DNA from: an uncultured Alistipes sp.
GTDB lineage: Bacteria; Bacteroidota; Bacteroidia; Bacteroidales; Rikenellaceae
Assembly (NCBI RefSeq): GCF_910580175.1
Contig: NZ_CAJTXD010000001.1
Coordinates: 313,657-377,656 of the forward strand
Length of the DNA: 64,000 nt
Direction: 5' to 3'
Under the pieces are notes generated by a model. It did no database searches and was not told the DNA's origin. It worked only from the letters and a program-made list of their open reading frames with translations. Shown here in pieces: positions 1-8,871 of this stretch. Position numbers and translations under genes: made by a program. Positions within the stretch are counted from its first letter, which is position 1. Each line of letters opens with the position of its first letter.

Positions 1-1257
1 CTCACGCTGTCGATGATCTTCATCGTCGCCATCCGCCGCAGCCTGCGGGTCGAATTCGTGGCGGCCCTGGCGCTGATCTGCATCTTCGTGGGCTACCTGT
101 TCGGCATCTACGGCGCGCAGTTCATCCAACAAGCCTTCGGCTGCGGCATCCTGGCTCCGGTCATCACGACGACGCTGGTTACCGAAGCGATCGGCTGGCT
201 GACCTATGCGTTCGCCCGACCGCGCGGCGCCGGCCCCCGCACACCCGTACGCTGGGCGCCCCCGGCATGGCAGATCGTAGGCATCGTAGCGGCGATCCTG
301 CTGCTGCGCCTTTTCTACATGCGGCTCTTCAACTCGCCCTACTACGAACAAGAAGGCGTCTACCCCGAATTCCAGAGGCTGTTGAGCAACACACTGGCGC
401 TCATGACAATGTTCTGCGGCAACGTGATCTTCGTCAACCTGCGCGCCCGCATGCTGCGACGCCGCGACGTACGCATCGCCGCCTCGGCCCTCTTCACGCT
501 GCTGCTGGTGCTGCTGCTCACGGCGGCGGTCTGCTACGGGCCGCCCCAAGGCACTGCGGAGCCGATTCCGCCCCGCGGATTCTTCCGTCTCTACATGGTG
601 GTGCTGCTGGTCGACCTGATGGTCTACGCCGTGCTGCAACTCATAACCTACGTAATCCGCTCGCACCAAGAACTGCGCACCGAACGCGGCAAGAAACACC
701 GCGCCCAATTCCGCTACGACCGGCTCAAGCAACAAATCAACCCCCATTTTCTGTTCAACTCGCTGAACATCCTCGACTACCTGGTGCAAGAACACGAAAC
801 CGAACGGGCGAGCGCTTTCATCCGCAAGTTGGCAGGCACTTACCGCTACATGCTTAAAAACGAAGACGAACCCCTGGTGCCGCTGCATGAAGAACTGGAA
901 TTCGCCCGCAAATACATCGATCTGCTGCAAGAACGTTTCACGAGCGGATTCCATGTGGAGTGCGACATCCCGCCGACAGCCCTGAACCGCCACACGGTGC
1001 CGTGCAGCCTGCAACTGCTGATCGAAAACGCCATCAAACACAACGCCGTGGGGCCGGAACAGCCGCTCCGCATACGCATACGCGCCACGAGCGACCGGCT
1101 CACGGTGGCGAACAACCTGCAACCCCGCCTCAACGCTCCGGCATCGACGGGGCTGGGGTTGAGAAACATACAACAACAATATCTCGATCTGTCGGGACTT
1201 CCGATCACGGTCGAGAAAACCGACACGGAATTCTGCGTTACCCTACCTCTGCTATGA
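1..1257 (+). CDS. LytS/YpdA-type membrane sensor histidine kinase (5' end outside window)
   Basis: Sensor kinase that would phosphorylate the LytTR regulator encoded next. The reading frame is already open at base 1 and the first visible Met (base 13) lies inside a hydrophobic stretch, so the true start is probably upstream. At least three to four membrane segments fill the N-terminal half (for example VAALALICIFVGYLFGIY and LFTLLLVLLLTAAVCY). They are followed by the His_kinase-family phosphoacceptor motif QINPHFLFNSLNIL, an N-box (LIENAIKHN) and a G-box (GLGLRNI) of a HATPase_c domain. The signal sensed cannot be read from the sequence. The stop overlaps the next start as ATGA, so the two are translationally coupled. 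Confidence 0.9.
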   Translation, partial: LTLSMIFIVAIRRSLRVEFVAALALICIFVGYLFGIYGAQFIQQAFGCGILAPVITTTLVTEAIGWLTYAFARPRGAGPRTPVRWAPPAWQIVGIVAAILLLRLFYMRLFNSPYYEQEGVYPEFQRLLSNTLALMTMFCGNVIFVNLRARMLRRRDVRIAASALFTLLLVLLLTAAVCYGPPQGTAEPIPPRGFFRLYMVVLLVDLMVYAVLQLITYVIRSHQELRTERGKKHRAQFRYDRLKQQINPHFLFNSLNILDYLVQEHETERASAFIRKLAGTYRYMLKNEDEPLVPLHEELEFARKYIDLLQERFTSGFHVECDIPPTALNRHTVPCSLQLLIENAIKHNAVGPEQPLRIRIRATSDRLTVANNLQPRLNAPASTGLGLRNIQQQYLDLSGLPITVEKTDTEFCVTLPLL

Positions 1258-2033
1258 AAACCCTCAACGTACTGATCGTCGAAGACGAAATCCCGGCCCA
1301 GACCAATCTGCGGCGTCTGATCGAAAAACATTTCGAAGATCTGCGCATCGTAGGCGTGCAAAGCTCGGTCGTGGGCACCGTGGCCTGGCTGCGCGATCCG
1401 GACAACCGCCCCGACATCATCTTCATGGATGTGCAGCTCTCGGACGGCATGTGCTTCGACATCTTCGCCCAGACCGAAGTGCACGGCAAGGTAGTCATTA
1501 CCACGGCTTATGACAACTATGCCCTCCGTGCGTTCCGCATCAACAGCGTGGACTATCTGCTCAAACCGATCGCTCCGGAAGAGCTGCAAGCCGCCGTAGA
1601 GCGCTGCCGCAGAACCATGGAATCGGAAAAACCGGCGCCGGCGCCCGACGCCGAGGTGTTGCGCGGCATACTGGCCCGCACGGGCCGGGAATACAAAAAA
1701 CGGTTCGTGGTACGCCTGGGCGACAAGATCACGGTGGTAAACACGGAACAAGTGGCCTATTTCTATGCAGAAGACAAATACACCTATCTGGTAACTACGG
1801 AAGGGCGGAAACTGATCCTCGACGTGTCGCTCGACGCCGCATCGGAACAAGTCGACCCGCGGCTCTTTTTCCGCCTTTCACGCAACTGCACGGCCTCGAT
1901 CGACGCCATAACGGGAATATCGAAACACCTGAGCAACAGACTGAAAGTGGCGCTCGAACCCCGCCCCGACTTCGAAGTCTTCGTCAGCCGCTCGCGCACG
2001 ACCGACTTCATGAACTGGCTGGAGGACAAATAA
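1254..2033 (+). CDS. LytTR-family response regulator
   Basis: Two-component response regulator of 259 aa, partner of the upstream LytS-like kinase. The receiver domain (about 1-120) has the acidic pocket E10/D11, phosphoacceptor D59 (IIFMDVQ) and the conserved Lys K105 (YLLKPI). A LytTR DNA-binding domain follows at about 148-255, with the usual phrases RLGDKI, VAYFYAEDKYTYL and RLSRN. The ATG at 1254 forms an ATGA overlap with the kinase stop and gives the canonical receiver N-terminus (MKTLNVLIVEDE). The frame stays open upstream within the kinase gene, but that extension is not receiver-like. Regulated genes are unknown. Confidence 0.93.
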   Translation: MKTLNVLIVEDEIPAQTNLRRLIEKHFEDLRIVGVQSSVVGTVAWLRDPDNRPDIIFMDVQLSDGMCFDIFAQTEVHGKVVITTAYDNYALRAFRINSVDYLLKPIAPEELQAAVERCRRTMESEKPAPAPDAEVLRGILARTGREYKKRFVVRLGDKITVVNTEQVAYFYAEDKYTYLVTTEGRKLILDVSLDAASEQVDPRLFFRLSRNCTASIDAITGISKHLSNRLKVALEPRPDFEVFVSRSRTTDFMNWLEDK

Positions 2034-2034
2034 A

Positions 2035-2066
2035 TTTGGCAGTCCGCGCGGGTTATATTAACTTTG
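2035..2066 (+). promoter_or_regulatory. Bacteroidota promoter for the M23-like gene/dxr
   Basis: TTTG at 2035-2038, 20-bp spacer, then TAACTTTG at 2059-2066, a full match to the Bacteroidota -33/-7 consensus. The -33 box starts two bases after the response-regulator stop. Transcription would start near 2073 and cover the degenerate M23 gene and dxr. Confidence 0.8.
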
Positions 2067-2115
2067 CAGGGAACAAATCTTGCACTTCACTGCAAGCACA
2101 AAAGGCATAAAGACA

Positions 2116-2991
2116 ATGAAACCGACGCAAATATGGCATGACATGGCGGAACAATGGCGCGACATCTTCCGCAAACGCCGCTTCAGCATGCTCAACGCCA
2201 CGGACAACCGCGAAGAATGGCACATCCACCTCTCCCCGGCGAGCATCTTCGCCGGGCTGGTGTCGTTCGTGCTGCTGCTCTTCATCATCCTGCTTTCGCT
2301 GGTGGCCTACACGCCGGTGCTGGAGTTCATGCCCGGCTACCGCACCGAAGCGGGACGCGCACGCGAAACGCTCGTGCAGAACATCATCCGCATAGACTCC
2401 ATGGAGCGCATGCTTACCGATATGATGACCTACAACGAAAACATCGCTCTGATTCTGGAGGGCAAAACCCCCGTCGTGCGCACGTTCGCCTCGTCGGACA
2501 GCCTGCGCATGAGCAAAGTCCTGGTCATGCGCTCGACCGAAGACTCGCTGTTGCGCGCCCAGATGGAGAGCGACGGCCCCTATTCGCTGGGCGGCATCAA
2601 CAGTTCGCGCGGCCGCATTCGCCGCACCATGGAACTGGCATCGCCTATCGACGGCATCATTACCGACCGTTTCGATCTGAAGGAAGGCAACTTCGGCCTG
2701 CGGATCGCCGCGGCGGCCGCAGCTCCCGTGACGGCGATCGACGAAGGCACGGTGGTCATCAGCCGCTGGACGCCCGAAACGGGGCACATCATCGAAATAC
2801 AGCATCCCAACAGCCTGCTGTCGATCTACCGCCACCTCTCGCAGTCGCTCGTGACCAAAGGCCAGCTCATCCGTCCGGGCGAACTGATCGGTTACAACTC
2901 CGAGGTCAAGAACGGCGAAGTCCAGCTCTTCGAATTCGAACTTTGGAACAGCGGACGCCCCGTCGATCCTGAAGGTTACATCGTATTTTGA
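2116..2991 (+). CDS. Membrane-anchored degenerate LytM/M23 peptidase-like protein
   Basis: A 291-aa protein with a cytoplasmic N-terminus, one membrane helix (about 43-65), a short helical linker and a C-terminal LytM/M23 fold (about 175-291). Active M23 enzymes use an HxGxD zinc motif and an HLH motif. Here the first motif reads N192-F-G-L-R196 and the second reads LFEFE (271-275), so three of the four zinc ligands are replaced; only H240 in YRHL remains. It is therefore predicted not to cut peptidoglycan but to bind it or activate an amidase, as EnvC/NlpD-type LytM factors do (family knowledge). The ATG at 2116 was chosen because it directly precedes the conserved N-terminus, about 43 bp after the expected transcription start. 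The stop overlaps the dxr start (TGATG). Confidence 0.85.
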   Translation: MKPTQIWHDMAEQWRDIFRKRRFSMLNATDNREEWHIHLSPASIFAGLVSFVLLLFIILLSLVAYTPVLEFMPGYRTEAGRARETLVQNIIRIDSMERMLTDMMTYNENIALILEGKTPVVRTFASSDSLRMSKVLVMRSTEDSLLRAQMESDGPYSLGGINSSRGRIRRTMELASPIDGIITDRFDLKEGNFGLRIAAAAAAPVTAIDEGTVVISRWTPETGHIIEIQHPNSLLSIYRHLSQSLVTKGQLIRPGELIGYNSEVKNGEVQLFEFELWNSGRPVDPEGYIVF

Positions 2992-4142
2992 TGAAACAAC
3001 GCCTGGCCATACTCGGATCGACCGGTTCGATCGGCATGCAGACGCTCGACATCGTAGAAGAGAACCCCGCACAGTTCGAGGCCCGCGTGCTGACGGCGCA
3101 CCGCAACTGGCGGCGGCTGGCCGAGCAAGCCCGAAAATTCGATGCCGACACAGCGGTAATCGCCGACGAGGAATATTATGCGCCGCTGCGCGATGCGCTG
3201 GCCGACACCGACGTGAAAGTCTATGCCGGCGAAGAAGCCGTGGCGCAAGTCGCCGCCGCAGGCGACAGCGACGTGGTGGTCAATGCGCTGGTAGGCTATG
3301 CAGGCCTGGCACCTACGGTGGCGACCGTCCGTGCGGGCAAGAAACTGGCTCTGGCCAACAAGGAATCGCTGGTCGTAGGCGGCGAAACGGTCATGCGTCT
3401 GGCGGCCGAACACCGGGCGCCGATCCTGCCCGTGGACTCGGAACACTCGGCGATCTTCCAATGTCTGCTGGGCGAGCAGGCCCCCGTGCGGCGGCTGATC
3501 CTCACATGCAGCGGCGGCGCATTCCGCGACTTCACGCCCGAACAACTGGCCGAAGCGACCGTCGAACAGGCCCTGCGCCACCCCCAATGGCAGATGGGCG
3601 CCAAGATCACGATCGACTCGTCGACCCTGGTCAACAAAGGATTCGAAGTGATCGAGGCCCGCTGGCTGTTCGGCACGCCGGCCGAAAAGATCGCCGTGCT
3701 GCTGCACCCGCAATCGATCGTCCACTCGATGGTCGAATACGAAGACGGCGCGATCAAGGCCCAGCTGGGCACGCCCGACATGCGGATGCCCATCAGCTTC
3801 GCCCTGATGTTCCCCCACCGCGCCCAACGGCCCGGCGAGCGGTTCGACTTCCTGGCCCATCCGCAACTGACGTTCGCCGAAGTCGACCGGACAAAATATC
3901 CGGCCCTCGACATCGCCTACGACTGCCTGCGCCGCGGCGGCACAGCGGCCTGTACGATGAACGGCGCCAATGAAACGGCCGTGGCGGCATTTTTGAAAGG
4001 AGCCTGCCGCTGGCTCGACATCGTGGGCGCGATCGTACACACGCTCGAACATGCGACTTTCGTCGCGGCACCGACGCTGGACGACTACGCCGCAGCGGAT
4101 GCCGAAGCCCGTCGTCTGGCTGCCGAATACCTCCATCTGTAA
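2991..4142 (+). CDS. dxr: 1-deoxy-D-xylulose 5-phosphate reductoisomerase
   Basis: Converts DXP to 2-C-methyl-D-erythritol 4-phosphate with NADPH, the committed step of the MEP isoprenoid pathway in the cytoplasm. The N-terminal nucleotide-binding motif GSTGSIG is present, followed by family signatures NKESLVVGGE, PVDSEHSA, SSTLVNKGFEVIEA and LHPQSIVHSMVEYEDG. Length is 383 aa, normal for Dxr. The ATG at 2991 overlaps the previous stop by one base; a TTG three bases upstream is in frame but less likely. It is encoded between a LytM-like protein and rseP, an envelope-biogenesis setting that fits supply of undecaprenyl precursors. Confidence 0.97.
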   Translation: MKQRLAILGSTGSIGMQTLDIVEENPAQFEARVLTAHRNWRRLAEQARKFDADTAVIADEEYYAPLRDALADTDVKVYAGEEAVAQVAAAGDSDVVVNALVGYAGLAPTVATVRAGKKLALANKESLVVGGETVMRLAAEHRAPILPVDSEHSAIFQCLLGEQAPVRRLILTCSGGAFRDFTPEQLAEATVEQALRHPQWQMGAKITIDSSTLVNKGFEVIEARWLFGTPAEKIAVLLHPQSIVHSMVEYEDGAIKAQLGTPDMRMPISFALMFPHRAQRPGERFDFLAHPQLTFAEVDRTKYPALDIAYDCLRRGGTAACTMNGANETAVAAFLKGACRWLDIVGAIVHTLEHATFVAAPTLDDYAAADAEARRLAAEYLHL

Positions 4143-4157
4143 CGCAACTTCCCGATC

Positions 4158-5486
4158 ATGGAACTTTTCATCAAAATCATCCAATTCTTCCTCTGTTTTA
4201 CCCTCCTTGTGGGCATACACGAGCTGGGGCATTTCATCATGGCGCGCGTCTTCCGCATCCGCGTCGACAAATTCTACATCTTCTTCGACCCGTGGTTCTC
4301 GCTCTTCAAGTTCAAGCGCGGACACACCGAATACGGTCTGGGCTGGCTGCCGCTGGGCGGCTATGTGAAGATCGCCGGCATGATCGACGAATCGATGGAC
4401 AAGGAGCAGCTCAAACAGCCGGTGCAGGAGTGGGAATTCCGCGCCAAGCCGGCCTGGCAGCGCTTCCTGGTAATGATCGCCGGCGTGGCGATGAACGTGG
4501 CGCTGGCCATCGCGATCTACTGCGGCATCTGCTACACGTGGGGCGACACCTACTTCTCGAACGAAGATGCCCGCTGGGGCTACAACTTCAACGAGGCGGG
4601 CCACCGGCTGGGATTCCGCGACGGCGACCGCTTCGTCAGCATCGACGGCGAACCGGTCGACGGCCTGCCCCAGATACTCAACACACTATTCATTACCGAG
4701 AGCGGCCGCGAAGTGGTGGTCGAACGCGCCGGTGGACAAGTAACGCTCGATCTCCCGCTCGAAGCACTGATCGCGGCCAGGCAGGAAAAGGGTCTGGAGA
4801 CGTTCTTCGCCCTGCGTCAGCCATTCCTGATCGACAGCGTAGTGGCGCCGACGGCCGCAGGACTTCGCCGGGGCGACGAAATCATAGGCATGGAAGTCGG
4901 CAGCGGCGAAAAACACCGCAACCTGGAATTCCGCGACTACAAGGCCCTGCTGCAACTGCACGCGGGCGAAGAAGCCGGCCTCGAAGTGCTCCGCGGCTCC
5001 GACACGGTGGCGCTGAGGCTTCCCATATCGGCCGAGGGAACACTCGGCGTGATCGCGGCGCAGCCCTACACCCTGCGCACGAAGCACTACACGTTCTGGG
5101 AATCGATCCCCGCAGGATTCCGCAAAGCAGGAGCCATGATCTCGTCCTACTGGCAGCAGCTCAAGATGATCGTGCAACCCAAAACCAAACTCTACGAAGA
5201 AGTGGGCGGATTCCTCTCGATCGGCAGCATCTTCCCGGGAAGTTGGGACTGGCAGGACTTCTGGCTCAAAACGGCATTCTTGTCGATCATCCTGGCCGTG
5301 ATGAACATCCTGCCCATACCGCTGCTCGACGGAGGCCATGCGCTCTTCACGTTCTGGGAAATGATAACGGGCCGCAAAGTGAGCGACAAGGTGTTGGAAG
5401 CGGCACAATATGCGGGCATGATCATCCTCCTTGCCCTCCTGCTCTACGCCAACGGCAACGACATCTATCGATTCTTCATCAAATAG
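4158..5486 (+). CDS. rseP: Site-2 protease RseP (M50 zinc metalloprotease)
   Basis: Intramembrane metalloprotease of 442 aa that in other bacteria cuts anti-sigma factors and leftover signal peptides. The zinc motif HELGH is at residues 21-25 in the first membrane helix, and the third ligand region NILPIPLLDGGH is near the C-terminus. Two PDZ-like modules (about 130-290) lie between. Additional membrane helices are at about 97-120 and at the C-terminus. It starts 15 bp after dxr and is probably in the same transcript. No sigma-E/anti-sigma pair is seen nearby, so its local substrate is unknown. Confidence 0.95.
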   Translation: MELFIKIIQFFLCFTLLVGIHELGHFIMARVFRIRVDKFYIFFDPWFSLFKFKRGHTEYGLGWLPLGGYVKIAGMIDESMDKEQLKQPVQEWEFRAKPAWQRFLVMIAGVAMNVALAIAIYCGICYTWGDTYFSNEDARWGYNFNEAGHRLGFRDGDRFVSIDGEPVDGLPQILNTLFITESGREVVVERAGGQVTLDLPLEALIAARQEKGLETFFALRQPFLIDSVVAPTAAGLRRGDEIIGMEVGSGEKHRNLEFRDYKALLQLHAGEEAGLEVLRGSDTVALRLPISAEGTLGVIAAQPYTLRTKHYTFWESIPAGFRKAGAMISSYWQQLKMIVQPKTKLYEEVGGFLSIGSIFPGSWDWQDFWLKTAFLSIILAVMNILPIPLLDGGHALFTFWEMITGRKVSDKVLEAAQYAGMIILLALLLYANGNDIYRFFIK

Positions 5487-5566
5487 AGACGCCGTTCGAC
5501 GCATGTTTCCGCGAACCGCGTCTTGCAGAGGTTCGGCCCATGCCGTTCGGCGAACAACACAAGTTT

Positions 5567-6121
5567 ATGTCCGAACTCGATAAAATGCAAACCGGCGAAC
5601 TCTATGATTTCACAGCACCTGAAATCGTAGCTTCGAATCGGCATGCGCAGCGCTGCCTGGAACGCTTCAATCGCGCCGGCGTCGACGACGAATCGGCCCG
5701 CCGGACGGCGCTCGAAGAACTGATACCGGGCATTCCGGCCACGGCGACGATCATCCCGCCCCTTTTCTGCGACCACGGCCACCCGATTTGCATAGGCGAC
5801 GGAGTATTCATCAACGGTGGCGCCACGATGCTCGACAGCGGCGGCATCGCGATCGGCGACCGCACCAAGATAGGCCCCGACTGCAAACTGCTCACGCCCC
5901 AACATCCGCTCGACTACCAGGAGCGCCGCAAACCTGTCGAACGAGGCCTGCGGATCGAAATCGGCGAGGACTGCTGGCTGGGCGGCAACGTGACGGTATG
6001 TCCAGGTGTCAAAATCGGCAGCCGCAGCATCATCGGAGCCGGCAGCGTGGTGGTGCGCGACCTGCCCGACGACGTGATGGCTGCGGGCAACCCGGCTGTC
6101 GTAAAACGCGCACTGCGCTAA
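5567..6121 (+). CDS. Maltose/galactoside O-acetyltransferase family (hexapeptide repeat)
   Basis: Acetyl-CoA-dependent sugar O-acetyltransferase of the LbH_MAT_GAT family, about 184 aa. The N-terminal segment MSELDKMQTGELYDF matches the family's characteristic start (KMxxGELY). It is followed by left-handed beta-helix hexapeptide repeats (for example GDGVFINGGATMLDSGGI and IGSRSIIGAGSVV) and the terminal GNPAVV loop. An upstream in-frame ATG at 5540 would add nine residues without family support, so 5567 was preferred. The sugar acceptor cannot be deduced. It sits 80 bp after rseP and 11 bp before radA on the same strand. Confidence 0.85.
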   Translation: MSELDKMQTGELYDFTAPEIVASNRHAQRCLERFNRAGVDDESARRTALEELIPGIPATATIIPPLFCDHGHPICIGDGVFINGGATMLDSGGIAIGDRTKIGPDCKLLTPQHPLDYQERRKPVERGLRIEIGEDCWLGGNVTVCPGVKIGSRSIIGAGSVVVRDLPDDVMAAGNPAVVKRALR

Positions 6122-6132
6122 AAAAACGGAAG

Positions 6133-7500
6133 ATGGCAAAAGTAAAGAAAGCCTATTTCTGCAAGAACTGCGGATTCGAAGCCCCCAAATGGCTGGGCAA
6201 ATGCCCCTCGTGCGGCGAATGGAACACCTTCGCCGAAGAGATCATAGCCCGCGAAAGCGGCCCGGCGGCATCGGCGGCGGGCGGCCCCCTGCCGGCGGCC
6301 AAACCCCAACGTGTGAGCGAAATCCGCGAAAGCGACCACCGCCGCATCGACCTGGGCAATGCGGAGATCGACCGCGTGCTGGGCGGAGGGCTGGTGCCGG
6401 GATCGCTCATCCTGCTGGGCGGCGAACCGGGCATCGGCAAATCGACCCTCTCGCTCCAGATCGCCCTGGCGCCCAACGGACTGAAGACGCTCTACGTCTC
6501 GGGCGAGGAATCGGCCGAGCAGATCAAAATGCGCGCCCTGCGCCTGGGCATCCGCAACGAGGAGTGCATGGTCTATGCCGAGACGCTGCTGGAAAACATC
6601 GTAGCGCAGATCGCCGAACAGAAACCCGACGTAGTGATCGTGGATTCGATCCAGACGATCTACACCGAACTGCTCGACTCGTCGGCGGGCAGCGTCTCGC
6701 AGATCCGCGAATGCGCCGCCACGCTGCTCAAGTATGCCAAGACGACCGGCACGTCGATCTTCATCATCGGACACATTACCAAGGACGGCGCCATAGCCGG
6801 CCCCAAGATTCTGGAACACATCGTCGACGTTGTGCTCCAGTTCGAAGGCGACAGCAACAACGTCTACCGCATCCTGCGCGGCATCAAGAACCGTTTCGGC
6901 GCAACGTTCGAAATCGGCGTCTTCGAAATGCTGGACGACGGGCTGCGCGGCGTGGACAACCCCTCGGAAATCCTGCTTACCCACTACGAAGAACCGCTGA
7001 GCGGCATAGCCGTGGGCGCCTCGGCCGACGGCGTGCGCCCCTATCTGATCGAAGTGCAGGCCCTGGCGAGCGGCGCGGCCTACGGCACGCCCCAGCGCAC
7101 GGCCACGGGATTCGACACGCGCCGCATGAACATGCTGCTGGCCGTGGTGGAGAAACGCATCGGGCTGAAGATGTTCCAGAAAGATGTGTTTCTCAACTTC
7201 GCGGGCGGCTTCAAGGTAGCCGATCCGGGTCTCGACCTGGCGGTCGTGGCGGCGGTCGTCTCCTCCTACTACGACCGTCCGGTAAGCGAGGGAGTGTGCT
7301 GTGCGGGCGAGGTGGGACTCTCGGGCGAAGTGCGCCCGGCACCCCGCTGCGAACAACGCATCAGCGAAGCAGCCCGCCTGGGCTTCAAGCGCATCATCGT
7401 CTCGGGCTACATCGCCAAAAACGCCAAACGGCCGAAAGGCATCGAAGTGGTGCCGATCAACAGCATCGACCAACTGCCGCGGGCGCTTTTTATGGAATAG
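6133..7500 (+). CDS. radA: DNA repair protein RadA/Sms
   Basis: RecA-related ATPase that promotes branch migration during homologous recombination. The 455-aa protein has the N-terminal C4 zinc finger (CKNCGFEAPKWLGKCPSCGEW), a Walker A motif GGEPGIGKST, the RadA KNRFG motif (IKNRFGATFEIG) and a C-terminal Lon-like domain (DLAVVAAVVSSYYDRPV). Start at the ATG 11 bp after the acetyltransferase stop gives the zinc finger right at the N-terminus. All expected domains are complete. Confidence 0.97.
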   Translation: MAKVKKAYFCKNCGFEAPKWLGKCPSCGEWNTFAEEIIARESGPAASAAGGPLPAAKPQRVSEIRESDHRRIDLGNAEIDRVLGGGLVPGSLILLGGEPGIGKSTLSLQIALAPNGLKTLYVSGEESAEQIKMRALRLGIRNEECMVYAETLLENIVAQIAEQKPDVVIVDSIQTIYTELLDSSAGSVSQIRECAATLLKYAKTTGTSIFIIGHITKDGAIAGPKILEHIVDVVLQFEGDSNNVYRILRGIKNRFGATFEIGVFEMLDDGLRGVDNPSEILLTHYEEPLSGIAVGASADGVRPYLIEVQALASGAAYGTPQRTATGFDTRRMNMLLAVVEKRIGLKMFQKDVFLNFAGGFKVADPGLDLAVVAAVVSSYYDRPVSEGVCCAGEVGLSGEVRPAPRCEQRISEAARLGFKRIIVSGYIAKNAKRPKGIEVVPINSIDQLPRALFME

Positions 7501-7536
7501 ATTTTGCACCTCCAGCTCCAAAAAAAGGAGCAAGAG

Positions 7537-8502
7537 ATGCAAAAAAGAGTCGTCATACTGGGAGGTGCGGGATTCATAGGCTCGCATCTGTGCCTGCGTC
7601 TGCTGGAAGCGGGACACGAAGTATATTGTGTCGATATCCGCGATGCGGATGCGTCGCCGCTGCTGCGCAACGCCCGGCAACATCCGGCTTTCCGCTTCGT
7701 CCGTCACAACATTATCAATCCGTTCGGCATCCGCTGCGACGAAATCTACAACATGGCCTCGCCCTCGCGGGTGCGCTACGACAAGGCGCTGCCCGTGGAG
7801 ACGCTCAAGGTAAGCATGCTGGGATCGATCCACGCGCTGGAAACAGCACGCGCGGAACATGCCCGCATCCTTTTCGGCTCGTCGGGCAACCTCTGCGATG
7901 CAGCACACCCCCGCCGCGGCGAAAGCAAGGAAGCCGCCCAGGGCCATCGCATGCTCGGCGAAGGAAAAACCGCCGCCGAAGCGCTCCACAGGGCCTATCG
8001 CACCGAATACGACGTCGACGCCCGCATAGCCCGCATATTCAACACCTACGGCCCGGGGGCCGATCTGCTGGATCAACGCGTCGTGATGAAGATGATCGCC
8101 GCTGCGCTCCAAAACCGCGACATAGCGGTAAACGGCAACGGCGAACAGATCCGCGGATTCTGCTGGGTCGAAGACCTGGTGGACGGGCTGGTGCGTCTGA
8201 TGGAGTCTCCGCGCACGGAACGGGTGCACACGGTCGATCTGGGCAGCAACCACGAGCTGCCGATCCGTGCGCTGGCCGAGAAGATCATCGCGCTGACGGG
8301 CAGCCGCTCGCGGATCGTCCACCAATGCGCCCGCACAGACGAAGCCCTGCGCAGCGTAGCCGACCTGTCGACGGCCCGCCGCGAACTGAACTGGACGCCC
8401 CGTACGCCGCTGGTCGAAGGGCTGCGCCGCACGATCAGCTATGTGGAAAAGGAACTTGCCACCAAAAACCATGTACGCATGACTTGGGCGGAAATGAACT
8501 GA
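7537..8502 (+). CDS. UDP-glucuronate decarboxylase-like SDR epimerase lacking the catalytic Tyr
   Basis: Extended short-chain dehydrogenase of 321 aa related to UXS/UDP-glucuronate decarboxylases. The NAD-binding GGAGFIG (9-15) is intact and the family phrase RIFNTYGP is present, as is the domain preceding FCWVEDLVDG. The active-site YxxxK, normally YDEGK in UXS, reads L140-G-E-G-K144, so the proton-relay Tyr is replaced by Leu; the usual SEVYGD also reads SGNLCD. It may be inactive, altered in reaction, or a binding protein. A clear purine-rich ribosome site (AAAGGAG, 7524-7530) supports the ATG at 7537. It lies 36 bp after radA on the same strand. Confidence 0.8.
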   Translation: MQKRVVILGGAGFIGSHLCLRLLEAGHEVYCVDIRDADASPLLRNARQHPAFRFVRHNIINPFGIRCDEIYNMASPSRVRYDKALPVETLKVSMLGSIHALETARAEHARILFGSSGNLCDAAHPRRGESKEAAQGHRMLGEGKTAAEALHRAYRTEYDVDARIARIFNTYGPGADLLDQRVVMKMIAAALQNRDIAVNGNGEQIRGFCWVEDLVDGLVRLMESPRTERVHTVDLGSNHELPIRALAEKIIALTGSRSRIVHQCARTDEALRSVADLSTARRELNWTPRTPLVEGLRRTISYVEKELATKNHVRMTWAEMN

Positions 8503-8544
8503 AAAAACAAGAACAAACGATCCAAAATCATAAAATCCTACATT

Positions 8545-8871
8545 ATGCAAGATTTCGACAAAATCATCTGGCGAGACGCACTGACGCTGATAGATTTCTT
8601 CGCCACCTGGTGCGGCCCGTGCCGCATGATGCACCCCGTGATCGACAAATTCAAAGAAGAGATGAAAGGACGCGTGGACGTCTACAAAATAGATGTCGAC
8701 GACCGACGCATGCACGACATGGTAAAACGTTATAACATCGCTTCGGTGCCCACTTTCATCCTATTTCGCCGGGGCGAAGTCCTGTGGCGCCGCAGCGGCA
8801 TGATGAGCCACGCCGATCTGGTCGCCATATTGGAAAAGATCGAGAAAACGGAACGCATAGAACAGAGCTAA
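8545..8871 (+). CDS. trxA: Thioredoxin
   Basis: Cytoplasmic dithiol-disulfide oxidoreductase of 108 aa with the classic WCGPC active site (ATWCGPCRMM) and the cis-Pro loop (ASVPTFILF). No signal peptide or membrane anchor, so it is a cytosolic thioredoxin rather than a TlpA-like protein. The stop TAA overlaps the stop of the convergent gene on the other strand by three bases, leaving no room for a classical terminator between them. Confidence 0.95.
   Translation: MQDFDKIIWRDALTLIDFFATWCGPCRMMHPVIDKFKEEMKGRVDVYKIDVDDRRMHDMVKRYNIASVPTFILFRRGEVLWRRSGMMSHADLVAILEKIEKTERIEQS

Noticed and set aside
13..1257. ATG at 13 as the true start of the sensor kinase
   Set aside because: The frame is open from base 1 and the Met lies within a hydrophobic segment; the gene is probably longer.
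6118..8715. 865-codon - strand frame opposite radA and the epimerase
   Set aside because: It spans three clear + strand genes with known motifs and has no recognisable domain.
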